Positions 46,724 to 58,464 of a stretch of DNA of 64,000 nt are shown here, piece by piece (positions within the stretch are counted from its first letter, which is position 1; every line of letters begins with the position of its first letter). Made by a program: the position numbers and the translations under genes. The notes under the pieces are model-generated. The model was not told the DNA's origin. It searched no databases and worked only from the letters and a program-made list of their open reading frames with translations. Source of the DNA: Orobanche coerulescens (taxonomy: Eukaryota > Streptophyta > Magnoliopsida > Lamiales > Orobanchaceae); NCBI GenBank assembly GCA_033398695.1, contig CM065812.1, positions 141,986,858 through 142,050,857 on the forward strand. Reading direction: 5' to 3'.

Positions 46724-48687
46724 TAATATGGTATCAAAGCTTAGGTTGAGAAAACCTAGGCATTTGAGTCGAGTCGAGTAGTGTTTTTGTCGCGTCATTC
46801 AAGTTGTCGATTGATGAATTTTAGAGCCCTATGTTTTTGTTGTTCACTCAGGCTTGTGCATTATGTGATTTACCAGTGTAGTATTGGGGTTGTTGTAAAC
46901 ATTTCCAAATGGTGTTAATGTGTTTTTTTTCAGATAGAGCTGTGTTGTGTTCTCGAGTTGAACTGAGTTTGCAAAATGTGTGTTTTGTAAATATCCGCGT
47001 CGAGCATTTTCTGAAGTTTAGACATGTGCCGGTATCATGGGGAATCGTAGGCTTCATGATCTGTAAGTATTTGGATATTTTTGAATTTCATTGAGATTTA
47101 TTGCCATTCTAAGTTAATATGCTTTGGGATTCAGAAAGATGTTATGCGTTACAGTATGAGATGACAGAGTTGGGATAGGACTGGTGATCTTAAGAAAGTA
47201 TGATTTTGGAAATCAATATATTGGTTAGATTTTGGAACAGAATTGTGCATTTGGGAGAAACGTTGCGGATGGTTGAGAAGAATATGTAGTCATGTTAGTA
47301 CATTTTGAGATATATGAACTGTTTTGAGCATTTGAAAATGATGCTTTGCAAAACGAATGTTTTACGGATGTTTTGCGGAAAATGATTTTTGGTCCGAGAC
47401 CCAATCGATTTGGAAATAGTTTTATAACTCAGGACTTGGGGTCCGAAAAGGATTTTCTACTTTTTAAACTTCTTATAATGCGGAACGATCTACGGGTTGA
47501 GACCCTAATGTTTCAAAAGGCTTTTTCATGTTTTCTAAAACTCCCGAGATTTGTAAAACACTTTACCAAACGTTTATCTACTTCGTTTCTGCCTTTCGGA
47601 GTTTTGGTTTACTTGTTCAAATGAAACCTCTCACATGCTAAATCTATAAAAAAGGGAGAAAGAGTTGAGCCATTGGTATTTGCCACGAAGGCAAGGACAT
47701 TTTTGGTACCGGACTTATTAATGTTTTGTCATAGCATATTTGAGGTGATCGAGGATGGATTAATGATTGACGTTGCGAGTCATATGTGGAAAAGGAGTTT
47801 TTGGTCGGAGTTTATATATTGAGATTTTGGAACTCTATCGTGTGGTTTTCAGATGGAATATCAATGGATATTAGTGACGAACCGAATTGGTATACAGGAG
47901 TATGGATGCGGTCAATCATTTGCATATTTTTCATTTTAAAACTTCGAAATCATGTGGATTCGAAGGAAACTGTTATCGAATGCTTGGCACCAGCGAGCTG
48001 ATTTAATTTTTTCAAAAAATTGATTTTGTGGTCTTACCAAAATTTATGTTTTGAGATTTGAAATTTTTGAAAGAAATTTCGAAAATTTGTCTTCTTAGCG
48101 AGACTATATGGTTTCAAACTGGTTTTGAAGATGTGATTGATATACATACGCATTTAATGCATAGTGCATAATGCATATCATGGTAAAGTTATGAGTGTAA
48201 CTCACAACCTGGATATCATATCGATGGTACGAGGAAAAGAGATTCGAACTTTAGTATGGCAGTTTGGTTATCCAGGGATGATCAGTTGATTGATCGGATA
48301 AGAAGAATATGCTGCGTATTGTAGATTCGGGTACAGAATATGTTTTTGGAACTTTGGATTTTGTGAAACCGGGACATATGTGCTATGTGACTCTATTAGT
48401 ATGGTAGTAGCGCGATTTTACCATAGTGATTTTTTTTTTGAATGATTCCTTTGTAAGTGGAGATTTGGGGATGGTGACCCCAGGATGATTGTTTTGGATA
48501 TTGATTGGTCATTCTCACTCCATGTATGATTGGGTATGTTCGTCAGTTTGCGGCTTGTTGTTTATTCGCTGAGGAATAGGATCACCAGTCGGGCGTGTTT
48601 CTTTGAGATCCACTGTATGTGATTGGTGTAACGTTTTGAGAATTTTATTCGTCCGTATATCTATCTCGGTGGTTCTGTATTGATCGT
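46724..48687 (+). other. LARD2 interior, left part
   Basis: Non-coding. Homologous in order to the LARD1 interior, for example the stretch after the PBS with AGGCTTGTGCATTATGTGAT and GGGAATCGTAGGCTTCATGA. The longest frame (92 codons at 47346) is not shared with LARD1 and is not believed. Confidence 0.75.
46729..46740 (+). promoter_or_regulatory. LARD2 primer-binding site, mutated
   Basis: TGGTATCAAAGC, 5 bp after the LTR. One change from the initiator-Met complement TGGTATCAGAGC. Confidence 0.75.
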
Positions 48688-49787
48688 TGTTGTGTCGAGA
48701 TTTATTCGAATCGACAGGCGATCGACTATAAGGCCGAGCGACCGACTCAACACCAGTCAAACTATGGCTAGCTCGCCTAATCGAAGATACCAGCCCACCA
48801 TCAGGTACCTAGCGATCGACTCCCAAGGCGATCGCCCTTTGGCATCTGGCGATCGACTCAAGTGCACGGCTAAGGCCGGTCGACCTACGCCCCGAACAGA
48901 GACGATCGCCCGGTAAAGTCATCGAAGACTGGATCTCAGAACAGCACCCACGTGCAGATCCACAAAAGGCGCTGACAGACAAGACCTTTGACCCCAGCCT
49001 GTCACCTACCTCACCTCTTGTGAGTCCGCCGAAAGTTACAAAGTGGGACCGCCGTGACGGCGACTCGGACGCGTGCGAGCTCCCATTGGGCCAAATGCAG
49101 TGTTGCCAGCACCGCGGACTTTAAGGGAACAAGCCCATGTGCTAAAAGGTGATCGCCCGATTATTATAATACATCAAAGGCGATCGCCCGACATATCCAA
49201 GTCCTATAAATAGAGAACCTCCTCCTACTGGAAAAAGGTTCCCAACTCATTCACTTACATTCCGAATTCATTCACGGAAATACATAAGAACATACATATC
49301 ATCAAGCTCCCAGCTTTCTCGCCGGAATCTACCTCAGGATTTCTCTCTCAGAATCTCTCATCCAGAAGACGATCGGCAGAGGCAAGAAGTTTCCACAAGG
49401 CAGATTCCAAGAAATTCATAAGCCCAGGAGCTCAAGCATCCAGCTAATACTCGTCGTGAGAGACTGTCGATCTCTCACCGCCGCGACTGTTCATCTCCTT
49501 TGTTACAAGAACTCACAGAGCATCACATCTGGTTCTTCCGGCAATCTACACGCTCACTAGCTAAGATAACAAGAATCTTTACACTCATTGTAATTGTATT
49601 CTTACATTAGTACTTGTATCCCTGAATATTAGTATTAATAATATCTCACGAGAGCATTCAAGCCCGGGACTAACAACCCCGACAAATCTTGTGTTATTTA
49701 TCTTTTTCACGGAAGTGTTCTCGCATTTGTTTGCTATCCATCCATTCCAGCAATATCTATCTCCGGATAATATTTTGGGTAGCAACA
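48688..49787 (+). repeat. 5' LTR of Tat gag-only element
   Basis: TATA box TATAAATAG at 49205-49213, preceded by seven or more CGATCG words, several forming GGCGATCGCC or GCGATCGAC (48716-49190). A patch at 49015-49130 is much more diverged from the 3' LTR than the rest. Confidence 0.9.
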
Positions 49788-49789
49788 AT

Positions 49790-49802
49790 TGGCGCTAGAA
49801 GG
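49790..49802 (+). promoter_or_regulatory. Primer-binding site of Tat element
   Basis: TGGCGCTAGAAGG, 2 bp after the LTR. This is a site often seen in Tat/RIRE2-type elements and differs from the initiator-Met sites elsewhere in the window. Confidence 0.7.
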
Positions 49803-49915
49803 AAGGGGATCTATACCTTCATTTTTCATTCCTACCGTCCCGAAGAACACTCACTGTTCTCGGGGCATATACTTGAAGTGACGCTCACTACGCTTCAAAG
49901 AAAACCTTCAGAATC

Positions 49916-51437
49916 ATGGAATCCGCCGGTACATCGAAGAGAGCCACCCTCCGAACCGCCGAACACCATATCCCGGCTTAATCCGAACCACAGCCGACGA
50001 CCGGGGGAAGCCGCGGCAACGCGAGACTCTCGATCCCGCACCTGAGGGATGGCCCCAAGCTCTCACTCGACCAGTTCCAAACCGAGGAACAGATCGAGGA
50101 GGCTATGGCCATCTTAGAGGAGCGACGGAGAGCATGCGCATCGCCCACAATAACTCCCTCGATCGTTCGCCGCATGGGAAAACGGAAATTCAACGGGCTA
50201 TTAGGCGAGCGATCGTCAGAAAGCCCCAATTCGCGAGAAAGGGCTCTCGCACGACCGGACGGATCCGTATTCAATCGCTTGGGGCGCGACCCATCCTGGC
50301 GACCGGGGCATTCTGTTTCCAACCACGAAAAGACGGAATCCAAATCCGTCACCAGGAGTTCAGCCTACCCAACTCACAGCCGAACGCAGGTCAGCCGTCT
50401 GACTCCCGCCCCGATCGCCAGGGGATCAGTACTCGATCGCCTCGGCTCCCGCTCCGAGCGCCGATCCGCGAGCAGCCAGGCCACGGCGATGGCCGCTATG
50501 CAACGCCAGCTCGACGAGATGAAAACACTCTTGGACACTGGGGCAAGCGCCAGTAGAAAGATCACCGGGCCGACCGAGCCACTCGCGGTCCACATCGAGC
50601 TTGCCCCCGTGCAACCAACGATCGCTCCTCCAAAAACACCTCTGTATGAAGGGAGATCGGACCCCGAAACCCACCTGAGTAAATTCCGAATCTACATGAC
50701 TGGGTGTGGGGCATCTGATGCAACCAAGTGCCGGATCTTCCCGTTAACATTGGGCGAGCTGGCCGCACTACCACCACGATCGATCATCTCCTTTGAGAAA
50801 CTGGCGAATAACTTCACGTCATACTTCACCACCAAGGTCGCCAGACCAGAAGGCCCCCACTGCGTGATGAAAATCAGGCAGGGGAAAGACGAAACCGACG
50901 CAGATTACATCGACCGAGTAGACGAAATCATCCTCACCGGCGAACCCGTCAGTGACGAGCTCGCTCTCTATTCAGTCCTGGGGGGATTCTACGGTCATTC
51001 ACCCATGTTTAGACATCTCACCAAGGATATTCCCCCAACCTACGCGATCTTCCGCGCTAAGGCTTCCGACTTTCTGGCCAGGCAAAGGCTACTCACCCTC
51101 CACCTAGGCGAGGAAACGCCACCTCCTGTCCAGAGAAGGCGACCGCCAAAACAAAGAAGGCGATCGCCAAGCCACCCGGAGATCTCAAGGCCTTCGAGGA
51201 CATGGAAGCCCATCTCCTCCATACGTTCAACCGAACTCCGGCTCACATTTTCTATGCCATAAAGGGGCACGAACCGTTAAACAAGCCAAAGGCGATAAGG
51301 GACCACGGTCACCTGGACAACAATCAATATTGTGCCTACCATAAGAGTCCCGGCCACAGCACCAACCAATGCCGCGACCTCCTCAAACAGCTCTGGAGAT
51401 TGTTCGAGGAGGGCAAGTTGGACATCTTATTGGCTTA
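49916..51437 (+). pseudogene. Tat-lineage Gag
   Basis: Starts at the ATG of MESAGTSKRATLRTAEHH. The frame meets a TAA near 49979, then runs 50000-51262. A coiled-coil-like stretch (AAMQRQLDEMKTLLDTG) precedes the retrotransposon gag domain at about 50640-51090: TPLYEGRSDPETHLSKFRIY, CRIFPLTLGELAALPPRSII and IRQGKDETDADYIDRVDE. A frameshift near 51200 leads to CAYHKSPGHSTNQC, the CX2HX4HX4C knuckle of Tat elements, and the stop at 51437. It would pack element RNA into particles. One stop and one frameshift break it. Confidence 0.85.
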
Positions 51438-52667
51438 GCCGAAGCCCCTATCAATCTCTATACACGATTGTCCGAGTCGAACACAAACAGGTTGAGAAGC
51501 TCATACGCGCCGATCCCTAGATCAACCTCGGCGACCGTCTCTACACATTTCAATTAAGAGAAGGGAACCTCGGAAGTCTCTCCCCGATCTCCCTCCTCAT
51601 TTAAGAAACTGGAGGACTCGCTCGCTATCTACAGTTCACCATCTAACGTGATGGACTAAGGCACGAGATCGCCTCCCCCGCACAACGTACACCGTCGAAG
51701 GTCGGCATCTACATGACGATCCGAGGTAGAAGAGTGCAGCCATGGTCCTGGTGGTCGATGGAACCGACTGCTTAGGCCAAGCAAGGTCCCTTTGGGCCAA
51801 GATCGCCCTCCCTTCGTTTGAATACGAGGCCGGCGTAGTCTGAGGGCCCTCCAAAACTAATCAGTGGACACGATCGCCCGCCCTCAAAGGTTCATCATTC
51901 AACATGGTGAACCCGGATAATGCGATGCGTCACTACCCCCGTCTCAACGTACACCGTCGAGGTTCGCCATCTTCATGGCGGGCCAAGGTGGAAGCAGAGA
52001 TAACAAGCCGCGGGCGTGGAGTTGAATAATCCGATGCTGCCCCGCGCAAGGACTCCTCTAGACTAAGACCGCACGCCCTTCGTTTAAATACGAGGCGAGG
52101 CGCAGCCTAACAGAGGACCCTCATAATAAAATGAGTCACGAGACAGACAATGTCGTTCGCGCACAAGACATGGTCATGGAGTCGGTCCATCGAACTCCGT
52201 GATCGTGCACGGTTCCTCAAGACGGACGATCGTCCTCGAGGATTCGACAAAGTTGAAGACCGCGAACTCAGCGAATTATTTTCATCCCCTTACTTTCACT
52301 AAGTGAATAAAAACAAGGGGGAAGAGTGCGGACTACCTAAACGACGATCGTCCCTATACTACCACATATGGAGATCGCCATTTTTCAGATGTTGTGCAGT
52401 GATCGAATTTGTTGTAAAAGTTATCTTTATGAGTTTATCAATTCATTCGGAACTACCCTCGCAACGATCTCTCCTCACACATTTGTACAAAGTCAAACAA
52501 AAACTCAAAAATAGCAATCATTCAAGTGATAAGCCAGAAAATCAAACATTCATTTCATTGCTTGAAGGATCAAAATACATGGTCGCCCGAAGGCCAAAAT
52601 GCTACAAAGAGAAAACTACAAAACTACGAGACAAAAAGCTAAAACAAGCAAGCAAGAGCGAAGAGCC
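51438..52667 (+). other. Post-gag non-coding region of Tat element
   Basis: No pol remnant was found. An imperfect tandem duplication of about 260 bp is visible: AACGTACACCGTCGA and CCCTTCGTTTRAATACGAGG occur at 51686/51812 and again at 51948/52077. Near 52270 CACTAAGTGAATAAAAACAA separates it from the tail of the antisense gene. Confidence 0.6.
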
Positions 52668-55324
52668 TCAGGCCCCCGCCTTTGGCCCGCCTTGCGTCGG
52701 CTCGACACCGCAACCGTCCCGGTTTGGAGCGGCCTCCCCGTCCTCCGGATCGTCAGGATGAACGAGGTTCGCCGGAGTCAGATACCAGCTCAGATCCACG
52801 CCAAGCTCCGAGAGATCCAAAATCGGCAAGGAGAAAGCAGGATGGAGAGGATGCTCCAGCGCATACGCCTTGCAATTCTCGGCAAGAGGGCCGACCTCCA
52901 ACCCTCCCTTCTTGGCAGCCCGGATCGAGTCAGCGAACGCCATATAATAGGCAAACTCGCTGACAAACTCCAAGTTAAGGAAGGGATTGGCCTTGGTCGC
53001 CTCTACCTCCCTTTTTAGCTCCGCCATCGCCTGTTGCGACCCTTGGAGCTCGACCTCCCTCGCAGCTATCTTCTCCCTCGACTCCGCCAGCTCGCTTGTC
53101 AACCGAGCGATCGTCACCTTCTAACGATCGGCCTCCTCCTCAGCAACCTTCTGTGCCCAGACTGCATTCATCATCCCGTCCCGGAATCGATCAACCGCCA
53201 AACGAGACATCTCGGCTTCCTTCCTCGCCAGCTCAAGGTCTTGGCTCGCCCGCTTAGCTGCCTCCAAAGAGTCCTTCTCCATTGCCGCGATCTTATCGGC
53301 GAACTCGGCGTTTTCTTTCCGAGCCACCTCGAGATCCGCCTGCAGGCGAATAGTGGAAGGTCGCCCCTCAAACTCCTGTGCAGCCTGGACAGCCATGGTC
53401 GCCGTCTGAAGAGAAAGGGCGAGAACAGCCTGCATCGTACTCCCCGATCGCTGACGAGCGATCGCATCTAGATCGGTCGTCCAGGCCTTCGGTAGAGCAG
53501 AAGCGGCCTTGCTGACGTATTGCGGGATGTCACAGGACTGGCGAGGAGATCGGCTCGCTAAGAAATCCAACACCATCGGCGGGCAAGATGGATCTGTGCG
53601 ACGGATCCTACATCAAAACAACAAAGTTAACACAACTCCTACGCAAATGCAAGTTTCAACTCAAAAATGCAACTCCTACCTCTCAGCCCTCTCGGGGTCG
53701 CGACCGAAGTACGGTTTCCCTCGAGAAGTCTCAGCATCAGAGATCGCCATCTCTCGCATAAAATCTGCAGAGGGCGACTCATTCTCCGGAGAGAGAACGG
53801 TGATCGGAGGCGCGGCAATTGGCACCTCATTGGCGGGGGCAGGAACCGGAGTTTCTTCCGGCCTCGACCTTTTGCGATTCGTTCGAAGCCCCTCCTCCGG
53901 AGCTCCCTCCTCGGCCATGATCATCTCCACGCGGGGCTCCACCTCCGGAATAATTGGCAGCGCAACAAGTGGGGCCCGAGACGACTTCTTGTGGCGGAGA
54001 CGGTCGAGAACTCCAGGATTCGACATGGCGATCTCCGGTGGGGGATCCAAAAAGCGAGGAAAGCGAACCTCTACAGTTAAGACGATCGATCAACAGTTAG
54101 ATATTTTCCTCAAGTAAGGTGATCGCCTAGAAAGTGAAGGTCGCAGAAACTCATACCTGGTACCGAGAGATATCTCGAGAAACGGAATAGCCGAGCCGAC
54201 AACCAACGACTTTCCTTATTGATCCGGCTAGCGTCAAGGTCGTCGTCCGACAAGCTCCGTATTCGCTCCCAGACAACCAGGAAATCAAAGGGCAGCTCCT
54301 CGACCGCCGGAATGTGAAAACCTGCAAAACCGAAATCAAATTAGATCAGTTCAAAATGCATCCGAACGAAGGGAGAGTCTAAACCCTTACCGGGATTCCT
54401 CTCCCGAAACTCAGTAGGGATCTCCAGCTCGCCTGAAGGATTGTCGCTCGCAGAAGCCCTCCACGCGCCGGCGACCCAGAACCACTTCGACGGGTCGCCC
54501 CGCGCCTTATTCGGGACTCCGAGAATTACCCGACCAGATCGGACCTGAATATGGTAACCTCCGACCGACCCTTTCTGAGCCGTCAGCTTGAACAAATGGT
54601 TCATCTCCGACGGTGATGGGAGGCGGTACAGGCGGTGACCGCCGAAAAGAGTGAGAGTGCAGATAATCTGGAGCCAAGCGTTCAGCGTCAGCTGAAGTGG
54701 CGCCACGTTCCAAGCGGCCAGCAGGTGGGAGACAGCAAAAGATAGAGGGAAGCGTAGCCCGGCCTCCATAATTGCCTCATTCACGGCGACCATACCCATC
54801 GGGGGTTGATCGGCACGCTCATTCTCCGCCGGCGCAAATATTTCCACATATGAAGGAACGTGGAACCTCGTCCTCCAGACGGCCAGATCTTTCCTTGTCG
54901 CCGAACTCCAGATTTGGCCAAGCGACCACAAAGATCACTGCGCAGTCCGGTACTGCGACCGTTTGGCGAGCTGATAGGGATAGGCGATCGAGTAACCCCG
55001 GAAATAGAATCTCGGAGTCAGACCGGCCAACTTCTCCATAATCTCAGCAAAAGCCAGATAGGCCCGGCCGAAAGCGCTATGCTGCTCCCAGTAGGCCCTA
55101 ATCGCCAGATCTCTCTCCATCTGCGATCGTCTGTCTTCAGCAGCCGCTTCCTTAGCGATGTCGGATTCATTAAATAAAGCCTCGATTTCAGTAGGGTCAA
55201 TTTCGGACCGAATAGCCTCAGCGGCCGTCTCCGAGTGGAAGTCAGAAGAAGGTCCTCCCCGGACAGTCGATGTCCCAGCGGCGGAACTGGTACCCACTCC
55301 ATGTGATGATGACGTTCCAGCCAT
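52668..55324 (-). pseudogene. Antisense ORF of Tat element (putative gypsy-type transposon domain), three introns
   Basis: On the minus strand the ATG at 55324 opens MAGTSSSHGVGTSS. A TGA near 54936 interrupts the frame, which continues through the conserved domain (54850-54450): IMEAGLRFPLSFAVSHLLAA, QLTLNAWLQIICTL, KGSVGGYHIQVRSGR and PSKWFWVAGAW. This matches the 'putative gypsy type transposon' domain of Tat antisense ORFs. Introns with GT-AG borders are inferred at 54390-54322, 54156-54071 and 53679-53608. The last exon is a long coiled coil (ADLEVARKENAEFADKIAAM; ARLTSELAESREKIAAREVE) with one TAG near 53122. Function of this protein is unknown. The second intron leaves the frame ambiguous. 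Confidence 0.75.
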
Positions 55325-55827
55325 TCTCAAAGAAAGAAAGGAGAAAAGGATTTTTTCTTACCCAAAGATGAAATTGATCGACGATCGGCAGTCGAATCTC
55401 TTAGAAGCGTTCTTCAGCAAAGTCCTTCTTTCTCCAGTGATGAAGCGCATAAGAGTTTTGACGCTGCGTCCTCACGTCCTTTTATAGGAGGCGAAAAGGA
55501 CTCCTGTGCAAATAAGAAGAATCTCAGGGGTCGGAAGTGCAGCCGTCGCATTTATTGACTCCCTCGAGACCCGCGTACGCGTCTTTTCAAGGACGCGTCA
55601 GTCGAGGAATCATTAATGACCATTGATATCCTCCAACAGAAGCCCGACACGTGTGCGGAGACTTATCCACGCCCATTGCCATTTCCCGCGTAGTTTAGCG
55701 GCCATCCAGGTCATCCAAATTCAGTTTCAATCAGCTCAATGACGATCGCCAGTTCAGGGAAACGCAGAGTCGCTCGTCGAAATTCAGCGATCGCCAGCAG
55801 AGCCACCTCACCCCACATTTTCAACAT

Positions 55828-55848
55828 AGGAGCGAGCTGGGGGGCAAT
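55828..55848 (+). promoter_or_regulatory. Polypurine tract of Tat element
   Basis: GGAGCGAGCTGGGGGGCAAT directly precedes the 3' LTR. Confidence 0.75.
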
Positions 55849-56956
55849 TGTTGTGTCGAGATTTATTCGACTCGACAGGGGATCGACTATAAGGCCGAGC
55901 GACCGAGTCAACACCAGTCAAACTATGGCTAGCTCGCCTAATCGAAGATACCAGCCCACCATCAGGTACCTAGCGATCGACTCCCAAGGCGATCGCCCTT
56001 TGGGATCTGGCGATCGACTCAAGTGCACGGCTAAGGCCGGTCGACCTACGCCCCGAACAGAGACGATCGCCCGGTAAAGTCATCGAAGACTGGATCTCAG
56101 AACAGCACCCACGTGCAGATCCAAAAAAGGCGCTGACAGACAAGACCTTTGACCCCAGCCTGTCACCTACCTCACCTACTGACAGGTCTGCCGAAAGTTA
56201 CAAAGTGGGACTGCCCGTGACGGCGACTCAGGACGCGTGCAGGCTCCCCATTAGACCGTACAGTTGTCTACCAGCAGCAGCCACGGACTTTAAGGGAACA
56301 AGCCCATGTGCTAAAAGGCGATCGCCCGATTATTATAATACAGCAAAGGCGATCGCCCGGCATATCCAAGTCCTATAAATAGAGAACCTCCTCCTACTGG
56401 AAAAAGGTTCCCAACTCATTCACTTACATTCTGAATTCATTCACGGAAATACAGAAGAACATACATATCATCAAGCTCCCAGCTTTCTCGCCGGAATCTA
56501 CCTCAGGATTTCTCTCTCAGAATCTCTCATCCAGAAGACGATCGGCAGAGGCAAGAAGTTTCCACAAGGTAGATTCCAAGAGATTCATAAGCCCAGGAGC
56601 TCAAGCATCCAGCTAATACTCGCCGTGAGAGACTGTCGATCTCTCACCGCCGCGACTGTTCATCTCCTTTGTTACAAGAACTCACAGAGCATCACATCTG
56701 GTTCTTCCGGCAATCTACACGCTCACTAGCTAAGATAACAAGAATCTTTACACTCATTGTAATTGTATTCTTACATTAGTACTTGTATCCCCGAATGTTA
56801 GTATTAATAATATCTCGCGAGAGCATTCAAGCCCGGGACTAACAACCCCGACAAATCTTGTGTTATTTATCTTTCTCACGGAAGTGTTCTCGCATTTGTT
56901 TGCTATCCATCCATTCCAGCAATATCTATCTCCGAATAATATTTTGGGTAGCAACA
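55849..56956 (+). repeat. 3' LTR of Tat gag-only element
   Basis: Near copy of the 5' LTR; TATA box TATAAATAG at 56374-56382, GCGATCGCC words upstream of it. Confidence 0.9.
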
Positions 56957-56961
56957 ATCGT

Positions 56962-57192
56962 GTTGGAACTTACCGTGTGAGGGTATTCTAGATTGTTGTT
57001 GGTCATTCGTTGGTAATATGGGAGTTTATCATGTTGATGATATTCTCGATTGTGTTTTGACCTTTGGATTGGTCGTATTAGAGTTTATCATATCGATGAT
57101 ATTCTCGATTAATTTATTGGTTGATCATTGTTGGTGATCATCTGAGCGTTCAGATTTTGTGTCGATGTTTCGGGATTCGTTGGCATTGTGTT
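56962..57192 (+). other. LARD2 interior, right part
   Basis: Resumes the LARD2 interior after the ATCGT duplication and matches the complement of 9550-9780 of LARD1, including two GAGTTTATCAT...ATGATATTCTC hairpin units. It ends where the LTR TGTTGGTATATT begins. Confidence 0.8.
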
Positions 57193-58407
57193 TGTTGGTA
57201 TATTATCGGATATTTGCGTCGTTTTGTGCGGAAGCAAAAATAAATTGCGGAAAATAAATCACACAAGGATTTATAGAGGTTCGGCTATTAACGAAGCCTA
57301 CGTCCTCTCTCGATGTATCTTTTTCCTTAGGCTTAAAATAAAAACCTCTACGCCTCTCTTCTATCGGTCGAGGGATTACCGTTACAAGTTCGTCTTCTAT
57401 CGGTCCGAGTAAAACCGTTTTTCCTTTTCTATTGGATAAGGAATCAACCACTCTAGTTTTATATGGGTACTAGATAAACCTCACTAAGATATCGATTGAG
57501 ATTCTAACAATGCCGGATACTTGATCCTAATAACACCGAATCCAATCGTATCTTTTCTTTTACCTCTCGTGTATAATGTTGAATGTATAAAACACTCAAA
57601 CTAACAATATAAGCTCAATATTACAACAACAATGTAAGAATATGATTCTCAGATGTATGACTCATTTGCTTGAAGTTGTTGTACTCAAACAATACCATAG
57701 GGATGGTATTTATAGGCATTTTCCACAAACTAGCCGTTGCTGGCTGTTTTGACTTGCTAGCGTGCGCTAGCCTTCTTTATTAGCGTACGCTAGTGTCATT
57801 AGCGTGCCTATAGCGTGCGTTAGACTGTGCCCAGTTTCAGTCCAGTAGTTTCGTTTCTTCTTTAGCGTACGTTATGCCTTCTGCCTTACGTACGTAACCG
57901 TCTTGTATTAGCGTGCGTTAATAACACATTGTAGCGTGCGCTAATCCAATATATCCGTTGCATGGATTGTCAAAGTATCTGTTTGATATGCTGACTTTGA
58001 CCTGCTTTTCCCAATGTTCTGATTGACTTGATTCAAACAGCTTAGCGTGCGCTATTCCTTCTTTGTAGCGTGCGCTAATTCTGACTTCATTGCATACGTC
58101 ATTCTGTGTTTGAATTCCTTCACAACGGTCACAAGACTTTGATAGCGTGCGTTAATGATAACGTGTAGCGTGCGCTATCTCATCAGCTGACTTCACTTCA
58201 GCGTACTTCGAACTTGGCTGATATGCAGTTGACTCCTCGTTAGCGTGCGCTAACATTTATGTCTTAGCATGCGCTAGACATGCATTATTCTCAGCTTTTT
58301 GCGTCTTCGTTTGCTTCGTCGTTTTGCTTCGCCTCGATGTTGTTTTGTTGTTTAGAAACTTTAATCATCAAAACACTAATTAAATAATGTATGGAATAAA
58401 TATTCCA
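57193..58407. repeat. LTR next to Sirevirus-like gag, promoter signals point away
   Basis: TGTTGGTATATT to TATTCCA. By position it is the 5' LTR of the plus-strand gag element, since a primer-like site follows at 58409. But on the minus strand it shows the usual order: palindrome cluster (58277-57756), TATA box TATAAATA (57714-57707), then GGACGTAGG...CCGAACC and an end CCAACA. Orientation is therefore left open. A perfect 16-bp palindrome, TGGAATAAATATTCCA, forms its right end. Confidence 0.6.
57756..58277. repeat. Palindrome cluster in Sirevirus-side LTR
   Basis: About 13 copies: GCTAGCGTGCGCTAGC, TTAGCGTACGCTAG, TTACGTACGTAA, TTAGCGTGCGTTAA, GTTAGCGTGCGCTAAC and others. Most centres are TG on the plus strand, as in LARD1, although this is a Ty1/copia context. 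Confidence 0.88.
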
Positions 58408-58408
58408 A

Positions 58409-58418
58409 GTATCAGAGC
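58409..58418 (+). promoter_or_regulatory. Primer-binding site of copia gag element
   Basis: GTATCAGAGC, matching ten of the twelve bases of the initiator-Met site; the leading TG is replaced. Confidence 0.6.
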
Positions 58419-58464
58419 GGTACTCCATTACGCGGCTTAACATCTGAGGAGAAAAAGATCAAAA

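Larger units (their letters stand above)
48688..56956 (+). mobile_element. Tat-lineage gag-only element with antisense ORF (8.3 kb)
   Basis: LTRs of 1100 and 1108 bp (TGTTGTGTCGAG...GGGTAGCAACA), target duplication ATCGT (48683-48687 and 56957-56961), primer site TGGCGCTAGAAGG, gag, a spliced minus-strand ORF and a polypurine tract. No protease, RT, RNase H or integrase frame exists between gag (ends 51437) and the antisense ORF (ends 52668). It is therefore non-autonomous, of the terminal-repeat-with-gag kind. It interrupts LARD2, so it is younger. Confidence 0.88.
43180..57192 (+). mobile_element. LARD2: second LARD copy, interrupted
   Basis: LTR, primer site and interior match LARD1 in order and sequence but on the plus strand and with more divergence. 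The interior is split by a Tat element at 48688-56956 (TSD ATCGT) and ends at 57192, where another LTR begins. Its 3' LTR is not in the window. The left LTR is preceded by Tekay-like interior and not by a unique flank. Confidence 0.8.

Noticed and set aside
47346..47624. 92-codon frame in LARD2 interior
   Set aside because: The matching LARD1 segment has no such frame, so it is not under coding selection.
48716..49190. GCGATCGCC words resembling the cyanobacterial HIP1 repeat
   Set aside because: Confined to the LTR and its element in a clearly plant context; chance similarity of an LTR palindrome core.
52303..55487. Plus-strand ORFs of 90-200 codons across the Tat antisense gene
   Set aside because: They shadow the GC-rich minus-strand exons; the minus strand has the conserved domain, coiled coils and splice sites.
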